64,000 nucleotides of DNA from Rhizobium metallidurans. GTDB lineage: Bacteria; Pseudomonadota; Alphaproteobacteria; Rhizobiales; Rhizobiaceae. This document shows, piece by piece, positions 26,740-35,616 of the stretch. The number at the start of each line of letters is the position of its first letter. Position 1 is the stretch's first letter. The notes below the pieces were generated by a model that worked only from the letters and a program-made list of their open reading frames with translations, did no database searches and was not told the origin of the DNA. Location of the stretch: positions 186,001 through 250,000 of the forward strand of contig NZ_JACIDW010000001.1 in assembly GCF_014196505.1 (NCBI RefSeq). Reading direction: 5' to 3'. The translations under genes were made by a program, and so were the position numbers.

Positions 26740-27587
26740 GCTCGAACACGATGATCGCCAACCGGTGGACCCTGGGTCGCGTCACACGCCTGGCTCTGCT
26801 TTCCTTCGGCGCCCTGCTTTTCCTCTCGCCCTATGTCTTCATGCTGTCGACAGCAGGCAAGGCGCAGAGTGAAATCTTCACCTCCGCCCTGTCGCTGATC
26901 CCGACGAATTTCTACTACATCGAAAACTTCACCAAGGCGCTGGCCCGCGTGCCGATGGGCACCTTGCTCCTGAACGGCATTCTGGTCTGCGCGATGATCC
27001 TGTTCTTCCAGGTGCTGGTCGCGATTCCTTGCGCCTACGCCATGGCGAAGCTGAAGTTCCGCGCGGCGCGGCTGATGATGGTTCTCGTCATGCTCGGCCT
27101 GCTGGTGCCGATCCATGCGACCGCCTTGCCGCTCTATGTCGGCTTCAACAGCCTGTCGCTGCTCAACAGCTATACCGCGCTCGTGGCTCCGTTCTCGATC
27201 TCGGTCTTCGCGATTTTCATGTTCCTGCAGTTCTTCCGGGCCATGCCGGATGACCTCATCCATGCGGCGCGCCTGGATGGCATGTCCGAGCTTGGCATTG
27301 TGGCGCGTGTGATAGTGCCGAATGCCTGGCCAGCCGTCACTGCCTTCTCGATCTTTTCGGTCGTGGCCCACTGGAACGACCTCTACTGGCCTCTCGTCGT
27401 CATCACCAGGCAGGAGTACGCCACGCCGCCTCTCGGCCTGATGTACTTCCGCGCCGCCGAGGCCGGTGACGACTACGGCGCGCTGATGGCCGCCACCATG
27501 ATCATTACCATTCCCCTCGTCGCCGCATTCCTGCTCGCGCAGAAGCGCTTCGTCGAGGGTATCACCATGACCGGTCTCAAAGGCTGA
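26736..27587 (+). CDS. ABC transporter permease (UgpE/MalG type)
   Basis: 283 residues with six helices. The EAA loop (H-A-A-R-L-D-G-M-S-E-L-G-I) is near residues 172-185. The C-terminus ends in K-R-F-V-E-G-I-T-M-T-G-L-K-G, the classic end of MalG/UgpE permeases of the sugar importer family. It is followed after 27 bases by the binding-protein gene. It works with the preceding permease as a heterodimer. Confidence 0.93.
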   Translation: MSSNTMIANRWTLGRVTRLALLSFGALLFLSPYVFMLSTAGKAQSEIFTSALSLIPTNFYYIENFTKALARVPMGTLLLNGILVCAMILFFQVLVAIPCAYAMAKLKFRAARLMMVLVMLGLLVPIHATALPLYVGFNSLSLLNSYTALVAPFSISVFAIFMFLQFFRAMPDDLIHAARLDGMSELGIVARVIVPNAWPAVTAFSIFSVVAHWNDLYWPLVVITRQEYATPPLGLMYFRAAEAGDDYGALMAATMIITIPLVAAFLLAQKRFVEGITMTGLKG

Positions 27588-27614
27588 CCGGTCGCTTCAA
27601 CAGGAGAACGAGCG

Positions 27615-28880
27615 ATGAAACGTATCACCCAGCTTCTCGCCGCGGCGGCCATCTCGATGGCGACAACCGTACCGGCTTTCGCCGAGACGACGCTGACGGT
27701 CCACTATCCGATGCCGGGCTTCTTCAAGGACGTGATGGACACGATCTCGAAGAAGTTCATGGAAGAGAACCCCGACATCAAGATCCAGTTCGCCAGCCCG
27801 TCGGCGACCTATGAAGAAGGCATCCAGACGATCCTTCGCCAGGTCGGCACCTCCGAAATGCCGGACCTGACCTTCATCGGCCTGAACCGCCTGCGCATGA
27901 TCGACGAGCGCGACGTCGCCGTCGATCTCGGCCCGCTCGTCCAGAAGGACGGCGACATGGCCGCCCAGGGCTTCTCCGACACGATCCTGAAGCTCGCCCA
28001 GGTCAAGGGCAAGCAGATCGGCCTCGCGTTCGCAACCTCCACCCCGATCATGTACTACAACGCCGATCTCGTTAAGGCCGCCGGTGGCGACCCCGAGAAC
28101 CCGCCGAAGACCTGGGACGAAGTCATCGCGCTCGGCGCCAAGATCAAGGCGCTCGGCAACGGCGTCGATGGCATCGACTTCCGCTGGCAGGGCGACGACT
28201 GGATGTTCTCGGCGCTGCTGTTTGGCGCCGGCGGCACCATGCTCAGCGAAGACGAGAGCAAGGTGACGTTCAACGGTCCGGAAGGCCAGAAGGCCGGCGA
28301 AGTCATCGAGCGCATGGTCAAGGAAGGCGGTCTGCCGGTGTTCACCAAGTCCGCTGGCGAGCAGGCATTCGCGGCCGGCAAGGTCGGCTTCGAGTTCCAG
28401 ACCACCGGCGCGCTGCGCAACACCATCAAGAATGTCGGCGACAAGTTCGATCTGCGGACCGCGCCGCTGCCGCTGCTCGATCCCGCCAAGGGTCGCCTGC
28501 CGACCGGCGGCAACGCCGTCGTCATCCTCACCAAGGACGCCGCCAAGCAGGAAGCCGCCTGGAAGTTCGCCAAGTTCGCGGCCGGTCCTTACGGCGCCTC
28601 GGTTGTCGTACCCGGCACGGGCTACGTTCCGAACAACGAGCTTGCCGCCAAGTCGCCTGATTATCTCGGCGACTTCTACGCCAAGAACCCGCTGTTCCAG
28701 GCCGGCCTGAAGCAGATGCCGCTGATGGTTCCATGGTATGCCTTCCCGGGCTCCAACGGCGTTCGCGTCACCCAGACGATCGTCGACAACCTCTCGCGCA
28801 TCGTCGACCAGTCGGCAGCGCCGAAGGAAGCGCTCGACGATGCAGCCGCAGATGTCGAAGGCATGCTGCCGCGCAGCTAA
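27615..28880 (+). CDS. ABC transporter solute-binding protein (UgpB/MalE type)
   Basis: 421 residues. A signal peptide with cleavage after A-F-A near residue 23 is followed by E-T-T-L-T-V-H-Y. The mature protein is a family 1 solute-binding protein, like UgpB. It is preceded by an AGGAG-type site at about 27601 and followed by a strong terminator, so it ends the operon phosphoesterase-ATPase-permease-permease-binding protein. The set resembles the sn-glycerol-3-phosphate/glycerophosphodiester importer, but the ligand residues cannot be judged by eye. Confidence 0.9.
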   Translation: MKRITQLLAAAAISMATTVPAFAETTLTVHYPMPGFFKDVMDTISKKFMEENPDIKIQFASPSATYEEGIQTILRQVGTSEMPDLTFIGLNRLRMIDERDVAVDLGPLVQKDGDMAAQGFSDTILKLAQVKGKQIGLAFATSTPIMYYNADLVKAAGGDPENPPKTWDEVIALGAKIKALGNGVDGIDFRWQGDDWMFSALLFGAGGTMLSEDESKVTFNGPEGQKAGEVIERMVKEGGLPVFTKSAGEQAFAAGKVGFEFQTTGALRNTIKNVGDKFDLRTAPLPLLDPAKGRLPTGGNAVVILTKDAAKQEAAWKFAKFAAGPYGASVVVPGTGYVPNNELAAKSPDYLGDFYAKNPLFQAGLKQMPLMVPWYAFPGSNGVRVTQTIVDNLSRIVDQSAAPKEALDDAAADVEGMLPRS

Positions 28881-28902
28881 GCGCGAGCCGATGGTCATAC
28901 CG

Positions 28903-28935
28903 AGCCGTCGCACCCTGGTGCGGCGGCTTTTTTTT
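28903..28935 (+). terminator. rho-independent terminator of the phosphoesterase/importer operon
   Basis: AGCCGTCGCACC pairs with GGTGCGGCGGCT (one G-T wobble) around a 2-base loop, then eight T residues follow. The stop codon of the convergent lacI-type gene lies in the T-run. Confidence 0.9.
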
Positions 28936-29926
28936 ATCGGGACGGCCGATTCAGATCGCGAACGGTCCCGCCCTTGTGAAGCGAGTAGGCGAGTTCGAGA
29001 TGCCGCTCGGGCGCGGCGTTTTCGGCAATGTCGAGGAGCAGCGACGCCGCGGTCGTGCCCATGCTGGCATCAGGCATGTTCACCGTCGTCAAAGGCGGAT
29101 CGATCAGCTTGCCGATGACGATCCCATCGAACCCGGCAACCGACATGTCTTGTGGGACCGTCAGTCCCTCGCGCCGCAAAGCCGCGATCACGCCCAGTGC
29201 CAAAAGATCATTCGACCCGATGATGGCGGTCGGCCGACCGTCCCTGATCGCCGCCAGGATATCGATCTGATCATATTCCGACACGAACGAGATCTGCATC
29301 GCGTCGAGCGGTTGCTTTCCGGCTTCCCGCAATGCTTCAAGATAGCCCCGGTAGCGGCGCGCGGCGCGATCGGAAGCGACAAAGCTGCCGGAGACGAACA
29401 AAATCCTCTCGTGCCCCATCTGCAGCAGATAGCGCGTGAGATCACGGCCGGCCGCGAAATTGTCGACGGTGACGGCGGCTGGAAAGCGTTCCGTCGGCAG
29501 ATTGTGCAAGAGCACAGTCGGCGGCAGATCCGCGAGCAGCGCCTGACTGCTCAGGCCGTCGCAGACGGTCAGGATCAAGCCGGTCGGGCGCTCGCTCATC
29601 AGGCCGGACACGGCGTTCGCTTCCTGCAGCGGGTCATAGTTGGACTGAGCGATCAGCACGCTATGCCCTGCGGTCAGCATGCGGTTCTGGATACCGGACA
29701 GGGAGGCGGCGAAGACCGGGTTGGTCAGGCTCGGCACGAGCACGCCGATGACGGGCCTTCTGCCGCCCCTGGCAGTTGCTCCTGAAGCGCGATAGCCGAG
29801 TTCGCCCGCCGCCTTGCGGACCTTGCCGACCATCGCGGGGCTAACCGGTCCGCTGTGGTTCAGAACGCGGCTCGCCGTCGCCGTGGAACAGCCCGCCCGT
29901 TCAGCAACTTGGCGCAGTGTCGCCAT
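28934..29926 (-). CDS. LacI family transcriptional regulator
   Basis: 330 residues. The N-terminal helix-turn-helix reads T-L-R-Q-V-A-E-R-A-G-C-S-T-A-T-A-S-R-V-L-N, and the hinge helix lies around 50-60. A periplasmic-binding-like effector domain starts with I-G-V-L-V-P-S-L-T-N-P-V-F near residue 60. It lies convergent to the end of the sugar-type importer operon and most likely regulates that operon or itself. Two perfect palindromes stand 100-150 bases upstream of its start. Confidence 0.92.
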   Translation of the reverse strand: MATLRQVAERAGCSTATASRVLNHSGPVSPAMVGKVRKAAGELGYRASGATARGGRRPVIGVLVPSLTNPVFAASLSGIQNRMLTAGHSVLIAQSNYDPLQEANAVSGLMSERPTGLILTVCDGLSSQALLADLPPTVLLHNLPTERFPAAVTVDNFAAGRDLTRYLLQMGHERILFVSGSFVASDRAARRYRGYLEALREAGKQPLDAMQISFVSEYDQIDILAAIRDGRPTAIIGSNDLLALGVIAALRREGLTVPQDMSVAGFDGIVIGKLIDPPLTTVNMPDASMGTTAASLLLDIAENAAPERHLELAYSLHKGGTVRDLNRPSR

Positions 29927-30029
29927 GGATCGTCTTCTCGCGTTTCCGGATGCAGCCTGTCGCAGGCGGCTTTAGCAGGGATGCCGTGCTCCGCGCAAGA
30001 ATACGCCCGGTTGCACGAAGCAGCCCATC

Positions 30030-30045
30030 GATGGCGGCCGCCATC
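30030..30045. promoter_or_regulatory. perfect 16-bp palindrome, candidate LacI-type operator
   Basis: GATGGCGGCCGCCATC is a perfect dyad 104 bases upstream of the lacI-type start. The central CG and even symmetry are usual for LacI-family operators. Confidence 0.45.
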
Positions 30046-30056
30046 ACCGATCGATC

Positions 30057-30070
30057 GGCTGAATTCAGCC
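30057..30070. promoter_or_regulatory. perfect 14-bp palindrome, candidate operator
   Basis: GGCTGAATTCAGCC is a perfect dyad 11 bases from the 16-bp palindrome. The pair may form a double operator or one structured element. Confidence 0.4.
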
Positions 30071-30297
30071 GTCTTCTTGCGGATTGCCAAGTTTGCGGGC
30101 GTCTAACATCGGCATGGGTGTAGAAAACCGGAGAGACGTCGCCTATACCGTTGCCTACATGCGCACTTCAGGGCAGATACAACAGGCGATGGAAGCAACA
30201 CGAGCTTCGGGATCATTCCACGGCCGGGATCGGGGTGTCCGATGTCCCATCGGGGATGGCTTGCCATTCCCCGGTCGTTTACCCGAGGTGATACCCG

Positions 30298-31398
30298 ATG
30301 ACCGAACCCACACGATTACGCGGCAGCACTGAAATTAGACTGCTGAAGCTGCCTGAATACCTGCACCTGATCGTCGATCGGCTGGCGAGCTTCGATGCCG
30401 CCGTTGTTCAGACCGATGATAGCATAACCTTCGAATTCCCCTTCGCTTCCGCGCGCTTCGACATGACGCCCGAGCGGCTGACGATGGAAGCCTCGTCGCC
30501 GGATGAAGAGGGCCTTCGCCGCGCCAAGGAGCTTCTCGGGGTCGCCGTCGAGCTCTATGCCAAGAGCGAAAAGCCGCAATTCGTCTGGACTGGCGATCTC
30601 GCCGGCGACACGACACTCTCTTCGTTCCGATTGATGCGCGTCGAGCGCGCCTGGCAGGTGACGCCAGGCATGAGACGCGTGCGTCTGACGGGGAGCAATC
30701 TCGAGCGCTTCGACAGCACCACCAGCATGCACATCCGGATGTATTTTCCGACAGCCGATGTCCCCGAGCCGGTGTGGCCGATCGCCGGTCCGAACGGCCT
30801 CACGTTCTGGCCGTCGGAGGAGCGCAAGCCGGTCGCGCGTGTCTACACCATTCGCGAGATGGATGTGAAGGCAGGCTATGTCGACGTCGATTTCGTCGTT
30901 CACGGCGATGGCGATGGCTCGCACGAAGGCGTCGGCTGCAGCTGGGCCATGCATGCCAGGGAGGGCGATCAGGTCGGTATCATGGGGCCTCTCGGCCGCC
31001 CGGTTAGACCCGCGGACTGGTACATCATGGGATGCGACGAGACCGGATTGCCGGCGCTGAGCCGCATCCTGGAGCGACTGCCGCCCGATGCGCGCGGCCA
31101 TGCCTTCGTCGAAGTCGCGCGGGCGACCGACGAGCAGCCGATCACCCACCCCAAGGGTATCGAGCTTCGCTGGATCCACCGCAACGGCGTTCCCGGCGGC
31201 GAGCACGGCGAACTGGTCCGCGCCATCCGTGCGGTGGAATGGCCCGAGGGCGTCTCGAGCTTCGGCTGGTTTGCCTCCGAGAACGAGGCCACCAAAGAGA
31301 TCCGCGAGTATTGGCGCGACACGCTGTCCTACGGACGCGACCAGACGCTGGCTGCGGGCTACTGGAGACGAGGCGTGACCGGACTGATGGCCGGTTGA
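30298..31398 (+). CDS. siderophore-interacting protein with N-terminal DUF2218 domain
   Basis: 366 residues with GAGG 9 bases before the ATG. Residues 1-95 look like a DUF2218 domain (Y-L-H-L-I-V-D-R-L-A). Residues about 110-235 are the FAD-binding ferredoxin-reductase-like domain with R-V-Y-T-I-R-E and V-D-F-V-V-H-G-D-G near 185-205, followed by G-C-S-W-A. The SIP C-terminal domain ends with S-Y-G-R-D-Q-T-L-A-A-G-Y-W-R-R-G. The family reduces ferric siderophores in the cytoplasm. It stands alone, with no siderophore transporter in the window. Confidence 0.88.
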   Translation: MTEPTRLRGSTEIRLLKLPEYLHLIVDRLASFDAAVVQTDDSITFEFPFASARFDMTPERLTMEASSPDEEGLRRAKELLGVAVELYAKSEKPQFVWTGDLAGDTTLSSFRLMRVERAWQVTPGMRRVRLTGSNLERFDSTTSMHIRMYFPTADVPEPVWPIAGPNGLTFWPSEERKPVARVYTIREMDVKAGYVDVDFVVHGDGDGSHEGVGCSWAMHAREGDQVGIMGPLGRPVRPADWYIMGCDETGLPALSRILERLPPDARGHAFVEVARATDEQPITHPKGIELRWIHRNGVPGGEHGELVRAIRAVEWPEGVSSFGWFASENEATKEIREYWRDTLSYGRDQTLAAGYWRRGVTGLMAG

Positions 31399-31622
31399 TC
31401 GAGGCTACCTCGCATGCCCTTATGGGGACAGGACATCGGCAGAGCGGTGATGGGGCGAAGACATCCGCCCGTTCATCGCCGGCCCGGCGTATGATCGCAG
31501 GCGGACGCTAAGGTGACATTCGGCTTGCCGAACGCCATGCGTCTGCAGTAGGTCACAGCTCTCAACCATTGCGGCCGCGTACGGCGGTCAAACAACGGCA
31601 TGCGCCACCAAGGAGTGCTCCG

Positions 31623-31832
31623 ATGAATGAAGCCCAGTTCATGGCACTATGCAAAAACGGGAAGTTCAAGGAAGCGCTGACGCTTGCCTTGGACGGCAAG
31701 GAGAAGGCGAAGTTTTCGCCCAGCCGCTTCGCGATCGACAAGAAGTCGGGCAAGCCGGTCTTCTACCGCGGCAACAAGCGCGTCGAGATCGGCGCTGATG
31801 GCGAGTGGGAACTGGCCAAGAATAACTGGTAA
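31623..31832 (+). CDS. small hypothetical protein, 69 residues
   Basis: The ATG at 31623 is preceded by AAGGAG, so translation is well supported. The product is basic and lysine-rich, with a helical N-terminal half (F-M-A-L-C-K-N-G-K-F-K-E-A-L) and a beta-like C-terminal half ending in N-N-W. It has no membrane segment or signal. I do not recognise the family. It is convergent with minE, with a weak hairpin (GGCCGG...CCGGCC at 31843-31861) after the stop. Confidence 0.65.
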   Translation: MNEAQFMALCKNGKFKEALTLALDGKEKAKFSPSRFAIDKKSGKPVFYRGNKRVEIGADGEWELAKNNW

Positions 31833-31911
31833 CTTGCCGAAGGGCCGGAACTAAGCCGGCCATTTCGCTGTGGAAGAGCGGCACCGAGAGTGCCGCCTCC
31901 CCTATTCTCGC

Positions 31912-32169
31912 TCAGGCAGCGCGGGCTGCGTTCAGCGGGATCTCGACATCGATCTCGAGAATCGACATGTGCTCATCGCGGTCCATCTTGACGTGCACGC
32001 GATCATTGTCGACCTGGACATGCTTGGCGATGACGGCGAGGATTTCCTCGCGGAGAACCGAAATCAGATCCGACCCGGTCGAAGACCGCTCGTGCGCCAG
32101 AAGCACCTGCAGTCGCTCGCGGGCAGCCGGTGCGGTTCTCTGTTTTCCAAAAAGCCGAAAAATGCTCAT
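31912..32169 (-). CDS. minE: cell division topological specificity factor MinE
   Basis: 85 residues, normal length. The N-terminal membrane-targeting and anti-MinCD segment is S-I-F-R-L-F, followed by [13 protein letters not shown], the MinD-contacting helix/strand. The C-terminal beta-alpha domain ends I-L-E-I-D-V-E-I-P. It drives pole-to-pole oscillation of MinCD. The ATG overlaps the minD stop by four bases. Confidence 0.95.
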   Translation of the reverse strand: MSIFRLFGKQRTAPAARERLQVLLAHERSSTGSDLISVLREEILAVIAKHVQVDNDRVHVKMDRDEHMSILEIDVEIPLNAARAA

Positions 32170-32981
32170 GCGGCCTTCCTTCCAAAAATCTTGCCGAAGA
32201 TACCGCGCTTCTCGCCGGGGACCGTCATCGCCACTTCTTCGCCGGCCAGTCGGCGCGCGGCGTCGAAGTATGCCATGGCGGGCGCGCTCTTGCTGTCGGC
32301 GAGCGTGACGGGGGCGCCGATGTTGGAAGCGCGCAGGACGTCCATGCTCTCGGGAATGATGCCGAGCAGCGGAATGGAGAGGATCTCCAGCACGTCGTCG
32401 ACCTTGAGCATGTCGCCGCGCTCGGCGCGGTTCGCATCATAGCGGGTGAGAAGCAGATGCTTCTCCATGCGCTCGCCGCGCTCCGCCTTCAGCGTCTTCG
32501 AATCGAGCAGGCCGATGATGCGATCGGAGTCGCGAACCGACGAGACCTCGGGATTGGTGACGACGACGGCAACGTCGGCATGGCGCATGGCAAGCGTCGC
32601 GCCGCGCTCGATGCCAGCGGGGCTATCACAGATGACCCAGTCGAAGTGACGCTTCAGGTCGGCCATGACGCGCTCGACGCCCTCGGCCGTCAGATTGTCC
32701 TTGTCGCGCGTCTGCGAGGCGGGAAGGAGAAACAGCGTTTCGAGACGCTTGTCGCGGATCAGCGCCTGCGACAGCTTGGCGTCGCCCTGGATGACGTTGA
32801 TCAGGTCGTAGACGACCCGGCGCTCGGCGCCCATCACCAGATCGAGGTTACGAAGCCCGACGTCGAAATCGACGACGACAACCTTCTCGTTTCTCTGCGC
32901 AAGAGCCGCTCCGAGGGCCGCGGTGGAGGTTGTCTTTCCAACTCCGCCCTTGCCTGAAGTGACGACGATGACTTTCCCCAT
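32166..32981 (-). CDS. minD: septum site-determining ATPase MinD
   Basis: 271 residues. The deviant Walker A K-G-G-V-G-K-T-T is at residues 11-18. [10 protein letters not shown] near 38-47 and C-D-S-P-A-G-I-E near 118 are classic MinD. The C-terminus (about 255-271, G-I-F-G-K-I-F-G-R) is the amphipathic membrane-targeting helix. It recruits MinC to the membrane away from midcell. It lies 31 bases after minC and overlaps minE. Confidence 0.97.
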   Translation of the reverse strand: MGKVIVVTSGKGGVGKTTSTAALGAALAQRNEKVVVVDFDVGLRNLDLVMGAERRVVYDLINVIQGDAKLSQALIRDKRLETLFLLPASQTRDKDNLTAEGVERVMADLKRHFDWVICDSPAGIERGATLAMRHADVAVVVTNPEVSSVRDSDRIIGLLDSKTLKAERGERMEKHLLLTRYDANRAERGDMLKVDDVLEILSIPLLGIIPESMDVLRASNIGAPVTLADSKSAPAMAYFDAARRLAGEEVAMTVPGEKRGIFGKIFGRKAA

Positions 32982-33012
32982 CTTTCTCTCCTAATTCCTG
33001 GCCAACCTGGGC

Positions 33013-33735
33013 TCAGCTAAGTTTCTCGGCCTTGATCGCGTCGTCTTCCAGCCAGAGCTGGACGGCTTGTCCGCGAAGCCCCGGCTCCAGGTCTTCCGCC
33101 ATCTTGTAGATGCCATCGATGGCAACCAGTTCCGCCTCGAGCTTGCGGCAGAAGATCCGCGCCGACGCATTGCCCAACGACCCCGCCATCGCTCGTCCGC
33201 GCAAAGTGCCGTAGACATGGATCGAACCGCCAGCGATGACCTCCGCGCCTGATGAGACCGATCCGATGATCGTCACGTCGCCTTCCGCGAATATCACCGA
33301 CTGCCCGGAGCGAACCGGCTCCCGGATAACCAGTGACTGTGGAGTTTGCCGCGTCTCGATTGCGTCAGGCTTGCGCGGCGCTTCGAGAACAGGCTCGTTC
33401 TGCGGCATTTCGAAATCGGAAACCGGACGCCCACCCTTGAGCGCCGGCGGCATGCCTGGCCCGATGAGCGACGGACGGCCGCCTTCGATGCCCATGATGC
33501 TGACATTGCGCTCGCCGAGCGCCGCGATCAGCTCCTTCAATTGCGCGCGATCGATCTCCAACTCGCTGATATCGAGCACGACGGGACGCCCGAGGAAAAA
33601 TCCGGCCGAACGCGCGGCCAGATCATCCAACCGTACCAGCCAGTCATCGAGCGGCAGGTCCGGCGACAGCATCACCGCCAGAAACGAGCGGCCCTTGATA
33701 CGGATGGAGCGGGCATCTGTTAGCAATTTGGTCAT
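33013..33735 (-). CDS. minC: septum site-determining inhibitor MinC
   Basis: 240 residues. The N-terminal domain (about 1-105) is the FtsZ-antagonising part. A proline-rich linker near 105-135 leads to the C-terminal right-handed beta-helix with G-S-V-S-S-G-A-E-V-I-A-G-G-S-I-H-V-Y-G and R-G-R-A near 160-190, the MinD-binding and dimer face. It is the first gene of minCDE. In studied Rhizobiales this operon lies on a secondary replicon. Confidence 0.95.
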   Translation of the reverse strand: MTKLLTDARSIRIKGRSFLAVMLSPDLPLDDWLVRLDDLAARSAGFFLGRPVVLDISELEIDRAQLKELIAALGERNVSIMGIEGGRPSLIGPGMPPALKGGRPVSDFEMPQNEPVLEAPRKPDAIETRQTPQSLVIREPVRSGQSVIFAEGDVTIIGSVSSGAEVIAGGSIHVYGTLRGRAMAGSLGNASARIFCRKLEAELVAIDGIYKMAEDLEPGLRGQAVQLWLEDDAIKAEKLS

Positions 33736-33890
33736 CTACGTTAAGAAATCGTTGAGATTTATTAACGATGATTTGGTTAACAAAAGGTTAACGCGGGCAT
33801 CTTGGCCGGCTTGGAGCGGCGCCGATGACGGGGCATTTTCGAGAGCGGATACACAGTATCGAACGCGCTCGTTTTTTGCTGAGAAAAGGC

Positions 33891-33924
33891 CCTAAAAACG
33901 ATAAAGGCCCGCTTGAGCAGGCCC
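33891..33924 (-). terminator. terminator of the DUF1127 gene
   Basis: On the minus strand GGCCTGCT-CA-AGCGGGCC forms an 8-bp stem with one G-T pair and is followed by TTTATCGTTTTT. It lies 28 bases after the small gene's stop. Confidence 0.75.
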
Positions 33925-33951
33925 ATCGGAAGCAATCAGGCAGTGAGGTGA

Positions 33952-34089
33952 TCAGCGACCGTATACGCGACGCTTCAGATCGGCGCGGTTAACACCGATG
34001 TCCTTGAGAGCAGCGTCGTCAAGGCGGGAAAGTTCACGGTATGCCTTGCCGAGCTGGAAGTATTCGACAATCCTGTTGGCGATTTTCAT
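33952..34089 (-). CDS. DUF1127 family small protein, 45 residues
   Basis: ATG at 34089 with AGGAG 7 bases upstream, stop at 33952-33954. The product begins M-K-I-A-N-R-I-V-E-Y-F and contains the family core Y-R-E-L-S-R-L-D-D-A-A-L-K-D-I-G-V-N-R, ending R-R-V-Y-G-R. Such short arginine-rich DUF1127 proteins are abundant in Rhizobiales; in Agrobacterium they have been tied to RNA turnover and phosphate physiology. A good ribosome site and its own terminator make this a real monocistronic gene. Confidence 0.9.
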   Translation of the reverse strand: MKIANRIVEYFQLGKAYRELSRLDDAALKDIGVNRADLKRRVYGR

Positions 34090-34326
34090 TGCATATCTCC
34101 TGTTTGAATGCCCAATTATTTATCTTATTGCCCTGATAATGAGCAGAGATAAATTTGCATAAGAGGCATCCGAGAATCGCAATCGACGCTTGATCGGACG
34201 GGAATTTCGGGCGGCGAAATCGACACCGCAGATCACCATCAGTCGGACCAGCGAGATAGCCTTGCGTCCGGAGACATGCCGGAAATGCAGGCGGTCCGCT
34301 GATCGCAGGCCGCCCGCCGACAGCAA

Positions 34327-34782
34327 TCAGCGCTGATTGTATTTCGCGTCGAGTTCGTCCATCGCCTTGACGTTGCCGGCGGAACGGCCGTTTTCGTCGA
34401 AGGTCTGCGCCAGGAACGCATCGGCGATGGCCTTGGCCAGTTCGGGTCCGATGACGCGCGCGCCCATGGTGATGATCTGGGCGTTGTTCGACAGTGCTGC
34501 GCGCTCGGCCGAGTATGTGTCATGGGTCAGCGCGGCGCGGATGCCGGGGACCTTGTTGGCGGAGATGCAAACGCCGATGCCGGTGCCGCAAACGAGAATC
34601 GCCTTGTCATAGGTTCCGTCGATCACGCCTGACGCCACGCGATCCGAAAGGCTTGCGTAAAAGGCATCCGGGCCTGCGCTCGTGCGCGAGACCTCGGACA
34701 CCTCGTAGCGGTCCTTCAGATGGTCGGCGAGAACCTTGGCGAGACCTTCGCCCGCGCTGTCTCCTGCGATTGCCAGTTTCAT
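34327..34782 (-). CDS. rpiB: RpiB-type isomerase of the erythritol pathway (EryI)
   Basis: 151 residues of the RpiB/LacA-B family. The active-site loop is [14 protein letters not shown] near residues 64-77, containing the catalytic Cys. In Brucella the equivalent EryI converts an erythrulose phosphate to D-erythrose 4-phosphate, feeding the pentose phosphate pathway. It is the last gene of eryABCD-tpiB-rpiB, and its ATG overlaps the tpiB stop by 4 bases. The genetic context favours the tetrose role over ribose 5-phosphate isomerisation. Confidence 0.9.
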   Translation of the reverse strand: MKLAIAGDSAGEGLAKVLADHLKDRYEVSEVSRTSAGPDAFYASLSDRVASGVIDGTYDKAILVCGTGIGVCISANKVPGIRAALTHDTYSAERAALSNNAQIITMGARVIGPELAKAIADAFLAQTFDENGRSAGNVKAMDELDAKYNQR

Positions 34783-35576
34783 GCTTTTTCTCCTTCGAGT
34801 TTTGCGTCAAGTTTGGCGGCGCATTTCGCCAGGATGTCGAGATAGCCCTCGACGTTCCAGGCCGATCGGCCGATGAAGAGCCCATCTATATGTGGGCTCG
34901 AGATGAGTTCTTCGCAATTTCCAGGATTGACCGAGCCGCCGTAAAGGCAGGGAATGCGGCGACCCAGCACTTGCTCGGCAACGGCGATGATTTCGGCCTG
35001 GCGCGCATCGGCATATTCGGCCGTCGCCGGAATGCCGTTGACGCCGATTGCCCAGACCGGCTCGTAGGCGAGCAGGATTTCGGCATCCTTCTGCGCGCCG
35101 GTGAGCTTGGAGAGCGCGCCGCGAACTTCCGTCGCCAGCACGTCGGCCGCACGGCCGCTTTCGCGGTCGGCCAGCGTCTCGCCGATGCAGATGAGCGGGA
35201 TCAAACCATGACGAACGGCCGCCTCTGTCTTCAGGCCGACGGTTTCGTCGGTCTCGCCAAAGAATTCCCGGCGCTCGGAATGGCCGAGCTCGACGATGCC
35301 GAGATTGCAGTCCTTGAGCATGACGGGCGACACCTCACCCGTCCACGCGCCGTCATCGGCCCAGTGCATGTTCTGCGCGCCGACCTTGACCGACGTGTCG
35401 GCAAGCATCGACTTGACCTCGCGCACCGCCGTGAAGGGCGGGATGACAAAGCGCTGGATACGCGGATCGCGGGCGCCATCCGCATTTTTGAGCCCGCTGG
35501 CAAAGCTTTGCGCCTCGGCAAGCGTCTTGTTCATCTTCCAGCTGGTGCCGATCCAGAAACGCGGTGATTTTGCCAT
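34779..35576 (-). CDS. tpiB: triosephosphate-isomerase-like enzyme of the erythritol pathway (EryH)
   Basis: 265 residues from ATG 35576; the in-frame TTG six bases upstream is rejected. It has the TIM-barrel landmarks of triosephosphate isomerase: W-K-M-N-K near residue 14, E-L-G-H-S-E-R-R near 95 with catalytic His, Y-E-P-V-W-A-I-G near 168 with catalytic Glu, and Y-G-G-S-V-N near 213. In Brucella the paralog EryH isomerises L-erythrulose 1-phosphate. Position between eryD and rpiB argues for this role. Confidence 0.9.
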   Translation of the reverse strand: MAKSPRFWIGTSWKMNKTLAEAQSFASGLKNADGARDPRIQRFVIPPFTAVREVKSMLADTSVKVGAQNMHWADDGAWTGEVSPVMLKDCNLGIVELGHSERREFFGETDETVGLKTEAAVRHGLIPLICIGETLADRESGRAADVLATEVRGALSKLTGAQKDAEILLAYEPVWAIGVNGIPATAEYADARQAEIIAVAEQVLGRRIPCLYGGSVNPGNCEELISSPHIDGLFIGRSAWNVEGYLDILAKCAAKLDAKLEGEKA

Positions 35577-35616
35577 GTTCAATCCTATTCCATCTCGTCT
35601 TCAATCTGTCGCGGCG

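Larger units (their letters stand above)
29927..30297. other. 371-bp divergent intergenic region, lacI-type gene and SIP gene
   Basis: No credible gene lies here. The region carries two perfect palindromes (listed separately), a short hairpin GCCTG-TCG-CAGGC near 29955, and the GAGG ribosome site of the siderophore-interacting protein. Confidence 0.5.
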
